From contig CALWVV010000018.1 of NCBI GenBank assembly GCA_944385035.1, positions 1 to 40,524 on the forward strand: a stretch of DNA of 40,524 nt, given 5' to 3'. Source of the stretch: an uncultured Oscillospiraceae bacterium (GTDB lineage: Bacteria > Bacillota > Clostridia > Oscillospirales > Oscillospiraceae). Made by a program: the position numbers and the translations under genes. The notes under the pieces were generated by a model. It searched no databases. It saw nothing but the letters and a program-made list of their open reading frames with translations, and was not told where the DNA came from. This document shows positions 24,593-33,280 of this stretch, piece after piece. How positions within the stretch are numbered: position 1 is the first letter of the stretch; every line of letters begins with the position of its first letter.

Positions 24593-25215
24593 CGGGCTTT
24601 GCAATCCTGGCCACCGTTCTGGCTGTTTTGTTCCTGATTGGGCAAGTGAGAGTGGGCGTGCGGGGGGAATATACCGCCGCGGGATTGGCCGCCTGGGCCC
24701 GCCTGGGCCCGATGCAGCTGAAGCTCTGGCCCCGGAAGGCGGCAAAACCAAAGCGTTCTCGGGAAAAACAGCAGAAAAAGCCGGAAAAACTCCCGGACAA
24801 GCCCTCTGCCGCTCCTTCTGGCGGAGCACTGGACTATGCCCGTGAACTGCTCCCCGTGGCTTTGGAGGCAGCGGGGCAGTTTCGGAAAAAGCTGCGGGTG
24901 GATCAGTTGGAGCTGGTACTGCGGGCAGGAGCCCAGGACCCGGCGGATGCAGCCATGGTTTACGGCTATGCCAACGCAGCTCTGGGGGCGTTGTGGCAGC
25001 CGCTCACCCAGAGCTTCCATGTAAAGGACGGCAGGGCACGGGTGGAGCTGGATTTTGAAGCGCAGCAGACTACGCTATATGCTTCGGGGTCCATGTCCCT
25101 GAAAATTGGCCAGGCCCTTTGGCTGGGACTTTACTTTGGACGGAAGGCTTTATCAAGACTATCTGCCGTCAAGGGGCGGCGGAGCACCAAAGACAAGGAA
25201 AGAAAGGCGGTCTGA
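24589..25215 (+). CDS. DUF2953 membrane-anchored protein
   Basis: A 208-residue protein with one N-terminal membrane segment (about 3-20), a Lys/Pro/Arg-rich charged linker (about 48-75), then an alpha/beta domain with AAMVYGYANAALGALWQPL (about 120-138), which matches the DUF2953 family of spore-forming Firmicutes. Function is not established; the gene regularly sits between scpB and ytfJ. GTG 24589 overlaps the scpB stop (GTGA). It starts without its own obvious ribosome site and is probably translated by coupling. Confidence 0.78.
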   Translation: MTGFAILATVLAVLFLIGQVRVGVRGEYTAAGLAAWARLGPMQLKLWPRKAAKPKRSREKQQKKPEKLPDKPSAAPSGGALDYARELLPVALEAAGQFRKKLRVDQLELVLRAGAQDPADAAMVYGYANAALGALWQPLTQSFHVKDGRARVELDFEAQQTTLYASGSMSLKIGQALWLGLYFGRKALSRLSAVKGRRSTKDKERKAV

Positions 25216-25218
25216 TTT

Positions 25219-25626
25219 ATGGAAAATCAGGAGAAGAAGAATCCCATCGGCCGGCTGATGCAGGACACCATGGAGCAAGTGCGCGCCATGGCTGACGCTG
25301 ACGTGATTGTAGGAACGCCCATCCAGGCGGAGGGGGTAACCCTCATTCCCGTGTCCCGGATGTCCATCGGCGTGGGCGGCGGCGGCACCGAGTTTTCCAC
25401 GAAGCAGGCCGGCCCCGATAAAAATTTTGGCGGCGGCAGCGCGGCCAGCGCCAAGCTGGAGCCGGTTGCGTTCCTTGTGATTCGGGACGGGAATGTGAAG
25501 CTGCTCCCTGTGGGCGGCGCTCCGGTGACCACCATGGATCGTGTCATTGAAATGGTGCCTGACGTGGTGGACAAGGTGACAGATTTTATCCAGAATCAAA
25601 AGGAAAAAAAGGAATTTGAGGAATAA
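25219..25626 (+). CDS. ytfJ: YtfJ/GerW-type sporulation protein
   Basis: A 135-residue protein of the YtfJ (GerW) family, linked to spore germination in Bacillus. The pattern is clear: NPIGRLMQDTMEQVRAMADAD (split about 8-28), then VGTPIQAEGVTLIPVSRMSIGVGGGG and a Gly-rich loop, and the VTTMDRVIEMVPDVVDKVTDFI helix near the end. It begins three bases after the DUF2953 gene. Its presence argues that the host belongs to a spore-forming lineage, although relatives also occur in some non-sporulating Clostridia. Confidence 0.9.
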   Translation: MENQEKKNPIGRLMQDTMEQVRAMADADVIVGTPIQAEGVTLIPVSRMSIGVGGGGTEFSTKQAGPDKNFGGGSAASAKLEPVAFLVIRDGNVKLLPVGGAPVTTMDRVIEMVPDVVDKVTDFIQNQKEKKEFEE

Positions 25627-25713
25627 AGCCTCCGCTGCCAGTAAAAATTCCCCTCTATAATTGGGCTCAGGCGCAGCATACTAAGGCTTACCTATGGAGA
25701 AAGAGGTGAGCTT

Positions 25714-26820
25714 ATGAAGCTGCGTCTGACTGCGGCGGCGCTGGCTGTAATCTGTCTTTTGGGAAGTGTGCCTGGGGCCGGTGCGGTGGGCACCAGTGCC
25801 AAGTCTGCCATTTTGATGGACGCCCACAGCGGCCGGGTTCTCTATGAGCACAACGCCCATGACCGCCGGCTCATTGCCAGCACCACCAAACTGATGACCG
25901 CGCTGGTGGCGCTGGAGTCGGGAGTGGAGCTTTCCCAGGAAATAACCGTAGTTCCCCAGTGGGTGGGCGTGGAAGGATCTTCCATCTACCTGCGGGAGGG
26001 GGAGAAGCTCACCCTGGAGACCTTGCTGTACGGCATGCTTCTGCGCTCGGGCAACGACGCTGCTTTGGCTGTGGCGGAGGTCTGTGCCGGCTCCGTGGAG
26101 GCCTTTGCGGCGCGGATGAATGAAAAGGCCCGTGAGCTGGGGATGACCGACAGCCATTTTGTTAATCCCAACGGCCTCAACGATGAGGCGCACTATTCCT
26201 CTGCCTATGACATGGCGCTGCTGGCCTGTGCCTGCCTGGCAAATGAGACGCTGCGGGAGATGGTCTCCACCAAATCTGTCTCTATGGGGGGACGGAGCTT
26301 TACCAACCACAATAAGCTCCTGTGGCAGTATGAGGGGTGTATTGGATTAAAGACCGGCTATACGGAAAAGGCGGGGCGTACCCTGGTGTCGGCGGCGGAG
26401 CGGGATGGTATGACCCTTATCTGCGTTACACTGTCCGACCCAAACGATTGGGCAGACCACACAGCCCTCTTTGACTGGGGCTTTTCAGCTTATCACGCAC
26501 AGACCGTTGCTCGTACAGGAGAACCGGTGGGCTGGCTGCCCGTGGAGGGAAGCTTGGTGCCTATGTGCCGGCTGACGGTGGGAGAGGATCTGCGCGCTGC
26601 CGTGGGGGAAGGGGAGCGGCTGAAGACAGAGCTTGTTCTGGACAGCGCTGCCCTGGCTGCCCCTGTGGCACAGGGAGAGCCAGTGGGTGAGCTGATCGCT
26701 TCCCTGCAAGGCCGGGAGCTGAAGCGGGTGCCTGTGGTGACGGCCCAGTCCATCCCCTGTGATCTGGACGAGCACGGAACGATCATCGAGAAAATCCTGG
26801 CGCGGTTTGCCGCGCTTTAG
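25714..26820 (+). CDS. D-alanyl-D-alanine carboxypeptidase (DacF/DacB-like, penicillin-binding protein)
   Basis: Trims the terminal D-Ala from peptidoglycan peptides outside the membrane. The 368 residues have a signal peptide (about 1-25, ending GAGA) and the three penicillin-binding motifs: S56-T-T-K59, S112-G-N114 and K213-T-G215. A C-terminal beta domain (about 270-340) follows, and the last helix may anchor the protein. Position after ytfJ and before rluB is that of the sporulation-linked dacF/dacB genes. The ribosome site AGAGGTG lies in a possible hairpin (25683-25692 with 25705-25713). A TATAAT at 25656 lacks a good -35. Confidence 0.93.
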   Translation: MKLRLTAAALAVICLLGSVPGAGAVGTSAKSAILMDAHSGRVLYEHNAHDRRLIASTTKLMTALVALESGVELSQEITVVPQWVGVEGSSIYLREGEKLTLETLLYGMLLRSGNDAALAVAEVCAGSVEAFAARMNEKARELGMTDSHFVNPNGLNDEAHYSSAYDMALLACACLANETLREMVSTKSVSMGGRSFTNHNKLLWQYEGCIGLKTGYTEKAGRTLVSAAERDGMTLICVTLSDPNDWADHTALFDWGFSAYHAQTVARTGEPVGWLPVEGSLVPMCRLTVGEDLRAAVGEGERLKTELVLDSAALAAPVAQGEPVGELIASLQGRELKRVPVVTAQSIPCDLDEHGTIIEKILARFAAL

Positions 26821-26841
26821 AGAAAGAGAAAGGATGGTTTG

Positions 26842-27567
26842 GTGGAGGAGCGGCTGCAAAAACTGATCTCTGCCTGTGGCCTGGCTTCCCGCCGCAAGGC
26901 GGAGGAGTGGATCACCGCCGGCCGGGTGACGGTCAACGGAGAAAAAGCTCATCTTGGGGACCGGGCGGATCTGGACCGGGACAAGATCATGGTAGACGGC
27001 CGGCCTTTGCGCCCGGCACAGGGGCAGGTCTATCTGATGCTCCACAAGCCACGGGGCTATGTGACCACCCTCTCGGATGAAAAGGGGCGGAAAAACGTAG
27101 CCCAGCTGGTCTCCGGCTGCGGCAGGCGGGTGTGGCCGGTAGGGCGGTTGGATCTGGATTCCGAGGGGCTGCTGATCCTCACCGATGACGGGGCGCTGAC
27201 CCAGCGGCTTCTTCACCCGAGCCATGAGATAGAAAAGGAGTACCTGGTCTGGGTGACGGGCAATGTAGAAAAGGCACTGCCGGTCCTGTCCTCGCCCATG
27301 GAACTGGATGGAGAGCGGCTGGCCCCGGCCAAGGTGCGCCGGGGAAGAGACAGCGGTGGAGTACACCAGCTGTCCATCACCATCCACCAGGGGAAAAACC
27401 GCCAAGTGCGCCGGATGTGTGCCAAGGCAGGACTGAGTGTGCTGCGCCTGAAGCGGATTCGGGAGGGTGCCCTCCTGCTGGACCGTAACTTGAAACCTGG
27501 CCAGTGGCGGAATCTGACCCCACAGGAAGTCCTGTCGCTGACTCCGGAGCAGGAAGAAAAGGAATGA
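26842..27567 (+). CDS. Pseudouridine synthase RluB-type (S4 domain)
   Basis: Isomerises a uridine of 23S rRNA. The 241 residues have an N-terminal S4 RNA-binding domain (about 2-50, ending VNGEKAHLGDR) and a catalytic domain with D104 in GRLDLDSEGLLILTDDG. KEYLVWVTG and the GKNRQVRRM block (about 190-200) are as in the RsuA/RluB family. GTG 26842 is preferred to TTG 26839 because AAAGGA (26829-26834) is then seven bases away. It is the last gene of the scpA operon, closed by a 17-bp terminator stem. RluB rather than RsuA or RluF is inferred from context (ypuL position). Confidence 0.9.
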   Translation: MEERLQKLISACGLASRRKAEEWITAGRVTVNGEKAHLGDRADLDRDKIMVDGRPLRPAQGQVYLMLHKPRGYVTTLSDEKGRKNVAQLVSGCGRRVWPVGRLDLDSEGLLILTDDGALTQRLLHPSHEIEKEYLVWVTGNVEKALPVLSSPMELDGERLAPAKVRRGRDSGGVHQLSITIHQGKNRQVRRMCAKAGLSVLRLKRIREGALLLDRNLKPGQWRNLTPQEVLSLTPEQEEKE

Positions 27568-27568
27568 G

Positions 27569-27620
27569 AGGGATTTTTGCAGGAAAAATGAAATTCCTGC
27601 AAAAATCCCTTGCATTTTTT
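27569..27620 (+). terminator. Very strong terminator after rluB
   Basis: A 17-bp perfect stem: AGGGATTTTTGCAGGAA (27569-27585) with TTCCTGCAAAAATCCCT (27594-27610), loop AAATGAAA, then TGCATTTTTT. The stem starts two bases after the rluB stop and its last base is the first base of the next -35 box. Confidence 0.9.
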
Positions 27621-27638
27621 ATGGGAACCGAGTATGAT
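27610..27638 (+). promoter_or_regulatory. SigA-type promoter of the rpiR-type gene
   Basis: TTGCAT (27610-27615), 17 bases, TATGAT (27633-27638). The -35 and spacer are built from the tail of the rluB terminator. Confidence 0.72.
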
Positions 27639-27732
27639 TACAGAGACGGTCAAAGCGCGTCTTGCATTCTATAAGAAGAAAACCCGAGCGCCGACCGAGC
27701 GACAGGATGAGATACATAGGAAGTGAATTGGT

Positions 27733-28596
27733 ATGAATCGTGATATTCTGGCCGTTATCCAGGAAAATATACATACATTTTCCAAAGGACAGAAGAAGAT
27801 TGCCAACTTTATTCTGGAATCTTATGATAAGGCTGCTTTTATGACGGCCAGCCGTCTGGGCAAGAAGGTTGGGGTCAGCGAGTCCACCGTGGTGCGTTTT
27901 GCGGCGGAGCTGGGTTACGATGGCTATCCGGATATGCAGAAGTCCCTGCAAAAAATGATCCGGAACCGCCTGACCTCCGTACAGCGAATCGAGGTAACCA
28001 ACGATCGGCTTGGGGATCAGGATCTGCTGTCTATGGTGCTCCAGTCTGATATTGAGAAGATTCGTATGACCCTGGAGGAGTTGGACCGGGACAGCTTTGA
28101 GAAGGCGGTGGATGCCATTGTCTCGGCCAAGAAGATTTATATCATCGGTGTGCGTTCTTCCGCCGCGATCGCTGCTTTCCTGCACTTCTACTTCAACTTG
28201 ATTTTTGATAGTGTATGTCTGGTTTCTGCCAACACTGCCAGCGAGGTGTTTGAGAGCCTGCTGCGGGTAGGGGAGGGCGATGTGGTAGTGGGAGTCAGCT
28301 TCCCCCGCTATTCCAGCCGCACGGTCCAGGCTATGAACTTTGCCCGTGACCGGGGTGCCACGACCGTTGCCATCACCGACAGTGAGGCGTCTCCCCTGGC
28401 CCCCATTTCCCACTATACCTTAAAGGCCCGCAGTGACATGGCCTCCTTTGTAGATTCCTTGGTGGCCCCCCTCAGCCTGGTGAACGCCCTGCTCGTGGCG
28501 GTGAGCCAGAGAAAGAATGACGACCTGGCCCATACCTTCCGCACGCTGGAGGAGATCTGGGATGAATATGGAGTTTATGAGAAGGTGGAGCAGTGA
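27733..28596 (+). CDS. MurR/RpiR family transcriptional regulator
   Basis: A 287-residue regulator with an N-terminal RpiR-type helix-turn-helix (about 15-75; KIANFILE, then ASRLGKKVGVSESTVVRFAAELGY) and a C-terminal sugar-phosphate-binding SIS domain (about 120-260; IYIIGVRSSAAIAAFLHF, GVSFPRYSSRTV). Family members sense phosphosugars, often amino-sugar or cell-wall derivatives; the ligand here is not readable and no sugar gene adjoins. AGGAAGTG (27718-27725) precedes ATG 27733. The stop overlaps the GTG of the next gene. It heads an operon running to ispH-rpsA and may regulate it or act elsewhere. Confidence 0.92.
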   Translation: MNRDILAVIQENIHTFSKGQKKIANFILESYDKAAFMTASRLGKKVGVSESTVVRFAAELGYDGYPDMQKSLQKMIRNRLTSVQRIEVTNDRLGDQDLLSMVLQSDIEKIRMTLEELDRDSFEKAVDAIVSAKKIYIIGVRSSAAIAAFLHFYFNLIFDSVCLVSANTASEVFESLLRVGEGDVVVGVSFPRYSSRTVQAMNFARDRGATTVAITDSEASPLAPISHYTLKARSDMASFVDSLVAPLSLVNALLVAVSQRKNDDLAHTFRTLEEIWDEYGVYEKVEQ

Positions 28597-29846
28597 CCGG
28601 AGGGGATAAAAGGCTGTTTGTAGTAGGCGGCGGTGCCGCCGGGATGATGGCTGCGATCACCGCTGCCCGGTTGGGCTGTCCGGTGACACTGGCAGAGCGT
28701 AACCCGAAGTTGGGGCGCAAGCTGTATATTACCGGCAAAGGCCGGTGCAATGTGACCAACCACTGCTCCCCGGAAGAGGTACTCTCCGCCACGCCGAGAA
28801 ATGGAAAGTTTCTCTACAGCGCGGTGAACCACACTCCCCCGGCGGAGGTGGAGCGTTTTTTCGAAGAACTGGGTGTGCCGCTGAAGGTAGAGCGGGGAAA
28901 CCGGGTGTTTCCCCAGTCGGACAAAGCCGCCGACATCATCGATGCCCTTTTTTATGAACTGAAACGGCTGAAAGTCCCGGTTCTCCAGACCCGTGTTACC
29001 GGACTGGAGATTCAGGAAGATCGGGTCGTGGGACTTGAGACCGAGCAGGGGCACCTGGAGGCTGGCGCAGTTATTTTGGCTACCGGCGGGCTCTCCTATC
29101 CCGCTACCGGTTCCACTGGCGACGGCCACCAGATGGCCGCTCAGGCTGGCCATACGGTAGTGGAGCCGAAGCCGTCTCTGGTGCCGCTGGAGTCGCCGGA
29201 GGCCTTTTGCGGAGAAATGCAGGGGCTGGCCCTGAAAAATGTGATGCTGACGGTAAAAAACCAGAAGGGGAAGACCCTATACCGGGAGCAGGGGGAGATG
29301 CTCTTTACCCACTTTGGCCTCTCGGGCCCTCTGGTCCTTTCCGCCAGTGCCCATATGCGCAATTTTGACCGGGAACAGTATACCTGCATCCTTGATTTGA
29401 AGCCTGCTCTGGATGAGCAGGCTCTGGATGCCCGCCTGGTGCGGGAGCTGAGCCAGGGAGCCAACCGGGACATGAACAATTTGATGGGGGCTCTGCTGCC
29501 AAGGCTGATGATTCCGGTTGTCCTTCGCCTTTCCGGTATCCCCGGAGAGAAGAAAGCCCACGACATAACACGGGAGGAGCGCCGCCGGCTGTTGGAGCTG
29601 CTGAAGGCTTTCCCTGTGCCCGTCTCCATGCCCCGGCCCATTGCTGAGGCGATTGTAACTTCTGGTGGCGTGAAGGTCGGGGAAGTGGACCCAAAGACTA
29701 TGGCTTCAAAGAAGATAAAGGGGTTATACTTTGCAGGTGAACTGCTGGATGTAGATGCCTATACCGGCGGATTTAACCTTCAAATTGCCTGGTGCACCGG
29801 TCGGGCGGCGGGAGAGTATGCCTGCAGTTTCCTGAGAGAAGCGTGA
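28593..29846 (+). CDS. NAD(P)/FAD-dependent oxidoreductase, HI0933/BaiN family
   Basis: A 417-residue flavoprotein of the HI0933/YhiN/BaiN family. FAD-binding signatures: VVGGGAAGMMAA (10-21), GRKLYITGKGRCNVTN (about 41-56, the hallmark of the family), LATGGLSYPATGSTGDG (about 161-177) and a C-terminal FAGELLDVDAYTGGFNLQIAW block. A BaiN homologue has been named for bile-acid side-chain chemistry, but the family is broad and usually uncharacterised, so no substrate is claimed. GTG 28593 overlaps the stop of the rpiR-type gene (GTGA), with GGTGGAG just upstream. It often precedes cmk in Clostridia. Confidence 0.9.
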   Translation: MTGGDKRLFVVGGGAAGMMAAITAARLGCPVTLAERNPKLGRKLYITGKGRCNVTNHCSPEEVLSATPRNGKFLYSAVNHTPPAEVERFFEELGVPLKVERGNRVFPQSDKAADIIDALFYELKRLKVPVLQTRVTGLEIQEDRVVGLETEQGHLEAGAVILATGGLSYPATGSTGDGHQMAAQAGHTVVEPKPSLVPLESPEAFCGEMQGLALKNVMLTVKNQKGKTLYREQGEMLFTHFGLSGPLVLSASAHMRNFDREQYTCILDLKPALDEQALDARLVRELSQGANRDMNNLMGALLPRLMIPVVLRLSGIPGEKKAHDITREERRRLLELLKAFPVPVSMPRPIAEAIVTSGGVKVGEVDPKTMASKKIKGLYFAGELLDVDAYTGGFNLQIAWCTGRAAGEYACSFLREA

Positions 29847-29886
29847 AGGGAGCTGTGCCGCTGATCACAGGTGCAGGAAGCATTTC

Positions 29887-30579
29887 ATGGAGAGAGGGAT
29901 CGTAGAGTTGAAAAGCATTGCCATTGACGGCCCAGCCGGGGCAGGGAAGAGCACCTTAGCCCGGCAGCTGGCGAAGGAATTGGGATTTTTATATATAGAC
30001 ACCGGGGCCATCTACCGCACGGTGGCACTGGCCGTGCTTCGGGCTGGGATAGCTGCGGAGGACAGCGAAACGGTATCTTCCCTTTTGGAAAGTCTGAACA
30101 TCCGCATGGACTATGGCCCTGATGGGGAGCAGCGGATGTTTTTAGCGGGAGAAGATGTGTCAAAGGCCATCCGGGAGCACCAGGTTTCCGGCCTTGCTTC
30201 CAAGGTTTCGGCCATTCCGGCTGTGCGGGACTTTCTGCTGGACTTTCAGCGCCGGCAGGCCAGAGAGCACAGTGTGGTCATGGACGGCCGCGACATTGGC
30301 ACTGTGGTGCTGCCGCAGGCGGATGTGAAGATTTTCCTCACTGCCGCCCCTGAGGCCAGAGCCAGACGCCGGCTGCTGGAGCTTCAGCAGCGGGGGCAGC
30401 AGGCTGACTTTGAGACGGTGCTCCGGGACATCGTCCAGCGGGACGACCAGGATGAACACCGGGCAATTGCTCCCCTGCGCCGGGCGGAGGACGCGGAGCT
30501 TCTGGACACGACCCAACTTAATTTGGAACAGAGCCTGCAAGAGCTGCTCCGTATGGTAAAGGAGAAGATTGATCTGTGA
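29887..30579 (+). CDS. cmk: (d)CMP kinase
   Basis: Phosphorylates CMP and dCMP with ATP. The 230 residues carry the P-loop GPAGAGKST (15-23), the DTGAIYRTVAL substrate loop (about 39-49), SxxVSxIPAVRDFLLDFQR and MDGRDIGTVVLPQADVKIFLTA (about 132-153), all typical of Cmk. ATG 29887 has AGGAAG upstream; TTG 29908 would give the common MKSIAIDG start and also has a GAGAGG site, so the true start is open. The stop overlaps the GTG of plsC. The order cmk-plsC-ispH-rpsA is a known clostridial cluster. Confidence 0.95.
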   Translation: MERGIVELKSIAIDGPAGAGKSTLARQLAKELGFLYIDTGAIYRTVALAVLRAGIAAEDSETVSSLLESLNIRMDYGPDGEQRMFLAGEDVSKAIREHQVSGLASKVSAIPAVRDFLLDFQRRQAREHSVVMDGRDIGTVVLPQADVKIFLTAAPEARARRRLLELQQRGQQADFETVLRDIVQRDDQDEHRAIAPLRRAEDAELLDTTQLNLEQSLQELLRMVKEKIDL

Positions 30580-31232
30580 GCGAAGAAATAAAGGAAACCA
30601 ATCTGCCTCAGCGGGAGGAGGGCGATCTGCGCAGACGAATGGACGCCATGTTCCATGTTCTATATGCGGTGATCTGGCCTTTTTTCAATCTGTTCCGTCC
30701 GGTCAAGGCCATTGGGCGGGAGAACATCCCCGATGGTCCCGCGGTGATCTGCCCCAACCATACCACGGCCGGAGATCCCTTTTATGTGGTGTTTGCCTTT
30801 GGATATAAATACCCCATGCGGGCCATGGCAAAGATCCAGATCATGCGTGTACCGCTCATTGGCTGGCTGCTGTCCAAGGCCGGGGTGTTCGGCGTGGACC
30901 GGGGGGCGGCCGATATGAAGGCGGTAAAAACAGCCCTGAAATTCCTGAAGGATGGCGATAAGCTGCTCATGTTCCCGGAGGGGACGCGGGTACATGAGGG
31001 GGAGCATGTAGAGGCCAAAACCGGAGCTGCTCTCTTTGCGGCCCGGACGGGCGTGCCTCTGCTGCCGGTCTATATCCAGCCGAACAAGCGGCTGTTTCGT
31101 TCTAACACCGTGGTGATCGGCAAGCCCTACCATCCCACATTTGCGGGAAGAAAGCCCACCGCTGAGGAATTGCAGGTCATTGCCCATGACCTGCTGGATC
31201 GGGTCCATGCCCTGGGGGAGAACGTTACATGA
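30576..31232 (+). CDS. plsC: 1-acyl-sn-glycerol-3-phosphate acyltransferase
   Basis: Adds the second acyl chain in phosphatidic acid synthesis at the cytoplasmic membrane. The 218 residues show the catalytic H62-x4-D67 (NHTTAGD), the substrate motif VFGVDRG (about 104-110), FPEGTR (133-138) and VPLLPVYI (about 152-160). One N-terminal hydrophobic segment (about 25-42) is present. GTG 30576 overlaps the cmk stop (GTGA); the plsC stop in turn overlaps the ispH ATG. Confidence 0.94.
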   Translation: MSEEIKETNLPQREEGDLRRRMDAMFHVLYAVIWPFFNLFRPVKAIGRENIPDGPAVICPNHTTAGDPFYVVFAFGYKYPMRAMAKIQIMRVPLIGWLLSKAGVFGVDRGAADMKAVKTALKFLKDGDKLLMFPEGTRVHEGEHVEAKTGAALFAARTGVPLLPVYIQPNKRLFRSNTVVIGKPYHPTFAGRKPTAEELQVIAHDLLDRVHALGENVT

Positions 31233-33184
31233 AGGTAATGCTTGCACAATCCGCCGGTTTCTGCTACGGTGTACGCCGTGCTGTGGAGCTGGCCGAACAG
31301 ACCGCTGCGTCCCAAAAGCCCTGTGTCATGCTGGGTTCTATCATCCATAACCGGGATGTGGTGGAACACTTGGCGGCCCAAGGGCTCTATGCGGTGAAGA
31401 AGCCGGAGGATGTTCCCGCAGGCAGTGCGGTCATCATCCGTTCCCACGGGGAAAGCCGGGCAGTCCACCAGGGATTGGAAGAGCGGGGAATTGAGATCCT
31501 GGACGCCACCTGTCCCAATGTGACCCGCATTCACCAGATCGTACAGCAGGCGGAGCAGCGGGGACGCCAGCCCGTCATTGTGGGAACACCGGACCATCCG
31601 GAGGTATTGGCCATTGCAGGCTGGTGCCAGAATCCGGTGGTAGTCTCCGGGGAAGAAGAACTGGAAAATTGGCTGGCGCAGGACCCTAAACGGCGGGATT
31701 TGCCGCTGACGTTTGTGTCTCAGACCACCTCAACCAAGAAAATTTGGGAGGGGTGCGTGAAAAAAGCAAAAAAAGAGTGTACAAACGCAGAATTTTTTGA
31801 TACAATATGTGGAGCGACATCAAAACGCCAGGAGGAGGCACGCCAGCTGGCCCAAATTTGCGGCCTGATGGTGGTGATTGGCGACCGGCAGAGCTCCAAC
31901 ACCAAGCGTCTGGGAGAGATCTGCAGGGAATTCTGTCCCCAGGTCCTGCTCATTGAACGGGCTGAGGATTTGGATCTGGGTCATCTGCCCCAGGCGGATA
32001 TGGTCGGAATCACGGCGGGTGCATCTACGCCCGCGTGGATAATAAAGGAGGTCTATGACAAAATGAGCGATGAAATCATGGAGATCGAAAAATCCTTCGC
32101 GGAGCTGCTGGAGGAGTCGATCAAAACTTTAAATAATGGAGATAAGGTTACCGGTACCGTTGTGGCTATCACACCCACCGAAGTTCAGGTAGAGCTGGGC
32201 ATCAAGTACCCCGGCTACATTGCCCTGTCCGAGCTGACCGATGACCCCAATGCCAAGGTGGAGGACCTGGTGAAGGTGGGCGACGAGATCGAGTCCATCG
32301 TGATGCAGGTCAGCGACCGCGACTGCCTGGTGAAGCTGTCCAAGCGCCGCCTGGATATCAACAAGGGCTGGGAGGAGATCGAGGCCGCCCGCGAGAACGA
32401 GTCTGTGGTGGAAGGCGTCGTCACCGAGGACAACAAGGGCGGCGTGGTTGTTTCCGTCAAGGGCGTTCGGGTGTTCGTGCCCGCTTCCCAGACTGGTCTG
32501 CCCCGTGAGGCTCCCATGACTGACCTGCTCAAGCAGCGCGTCCGTCTGGTCATCACTGAGGTCAACCGTGCCCGCCGCCGTGTGGTGGGCTCCATCAGCC
32601 GCGTGCTGCGCGCTGAGCGTGCCGCTGCCGCCGAGAAGGTCTGGGCTGAGATCGAAGAGGGCAAGCGCTACACCGGCACTGTGAAGTCCCTGACTTCCTA
32701 TGGTGCTTTCGTGGACATCGGCGGCGTGGACGGCATGGTCCACATCTCTGAGCTGTCCTGGTCCCGCATCAAGCACCCCTCTGAGGTGGTGAAGGTGGGC
32801 GACACCGTCGAGGTGTATGTCATCGCTGCCGACAAGGAGAAGAAGAAGATCTCCCTGGGCATGAAGGACCACAGCCAGGATCCCTGGACTGTGTTCACCA
32901 GCACCTACCAGGTGGGCGACACCGCCAATGTGCGGATCGTGAAGCTGATGACCTTCGGCGCCTTTGCCGAGGTTGTCCCCGGTGTGGACGGTCTGATCCA
33001 CATCTCCCAGCTGGCCAATCACCGGGTGGAGAAGCCCGGCGACGTGGTGGCTGAGGGCGACAAGGTGGATGTGAAGATCACCGACGTGGATATGGAGAAC
33101 AAGAAGATCTCCCTGTCCATCCGTGCTCTGCTGGAGGCCCCCGCTGAGGAGGAGGCCGCTGAGGAGCCCGCTGCTGAGGAATAA
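31229..33184 (+). CDS. ispH-rpsA: Fused IspH (HMBPP reductase) and ribosomal protein S1
   Basis: A 651-residue fusion. Residues 1-278 are IspH, the 4Fe-4S enzyme of the last MEP-pathway step, with cluster ligands C12 (GFCYGV), C95 (ATCPNVTR) and C194 (TICGATSKR) and the SQTTST loop. From about 303 there are four S1 RNA-binding repeats (roughly 303-375, 390-455, 472-545, 558-632) and an acidic tail. Such fusions are known in Clostridia. Codon choice in the S1 half is much more biased than in the IspH half. A full Shine-Dalgarno and in-frame ATG sit exactly at the boundary (32044-32065), so a free S1 might also be made. ATG 31229 overlaps plsC (ATGA). Confidence 0.95.
   Translation: MKVMLAQSAGFCYGVRRAVELAEQTAASQKPCVMLGSIIHNRDVVEHLAAQGLYAVKKPEDVPAGSAVIIRSHGESRAVHQGLEERGIEILDATCPNVTRIHQIVQQAEQRGRQPVIVGTPDHPEVLAIAGWCQNPVVVSGEEELENWLAQDPKRRDLPLTFVSQTTSTKKIWEGCVKKAKKECTNAEFFDTICGATSKRQEEARQLAQICGLMVVIGDRQSSNTKRLGEICREFCPQVLLIERAEDLDLGHLPQADMVGITAGASTPAWIIKEVYDKMSDEIMEIEKSFAELLEESIKTLNNGDKVTGTVVAITPTEVQVELGIKYPGYIALSELTDDPNAKVEDLVKVGDEIESIVMQVSDRDCLVKLSKRRLDINKGWEEIEAARENESVVEGVVTEDNKGGVVVSVKGVRVFVPASQTGLPREAPMTDLLKQRVRLVITEVNRARRRVVGSISRVLRAERAAAAEKVWAEIEEGKRYTGTVKSLTSYGAFVDIGGVDGMVHISELSWSRIKHPSEVVKVGDTVEVYVIAADKEKKKISLGMKDHSQDPWTVFTSTYQVGDTANVRIVKLMTFGAFAEVVPGVDGLIHISQLANHRVEKPGDVVAEGDKVDVKITDVDMENKKISLSIRALLEAPAEEEAAEEPAAEE
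32044..32065 (+). promoter_or_regulatory. Internal ribosome site and in-frame ATG at the IspH/S1 boundary
   Basis: AAAGGAGGT (32044-32052) is a near-complete anti-16S match inside the fused gene, followed after ten bases by in-frame ATG 32063 (residue 279, MSDEIMEIEKSF), which looks like an ordinary S1 N-terminus. A four-codon frame ATG-ACA-AAA-TGA begins at 32055 in another frame, and its TGA overlaps that ATG. Confidence 0.5.
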
Positions 33185-33196
33185 GCAATCATTTGA

Positions 33197-33229
33197 GAGG
33201 CCGGCTGCCAAAAGCAGCCGGCCTCTTTT
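33197..33229 (+). terminator. Terminator after ispH-rpsA
   Basis: GAGGCCGGCTGC (33197-33208) pairs with GCAGCCGGCCTC (33214-33225), loop CAAAA, then TTTT. Confidence 0.88.
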
Positions 33230-33280
33230 GTAAAAATACGCCCATAAAATGTAAAATTTTCCTATATTCCTGTTTCTTAC

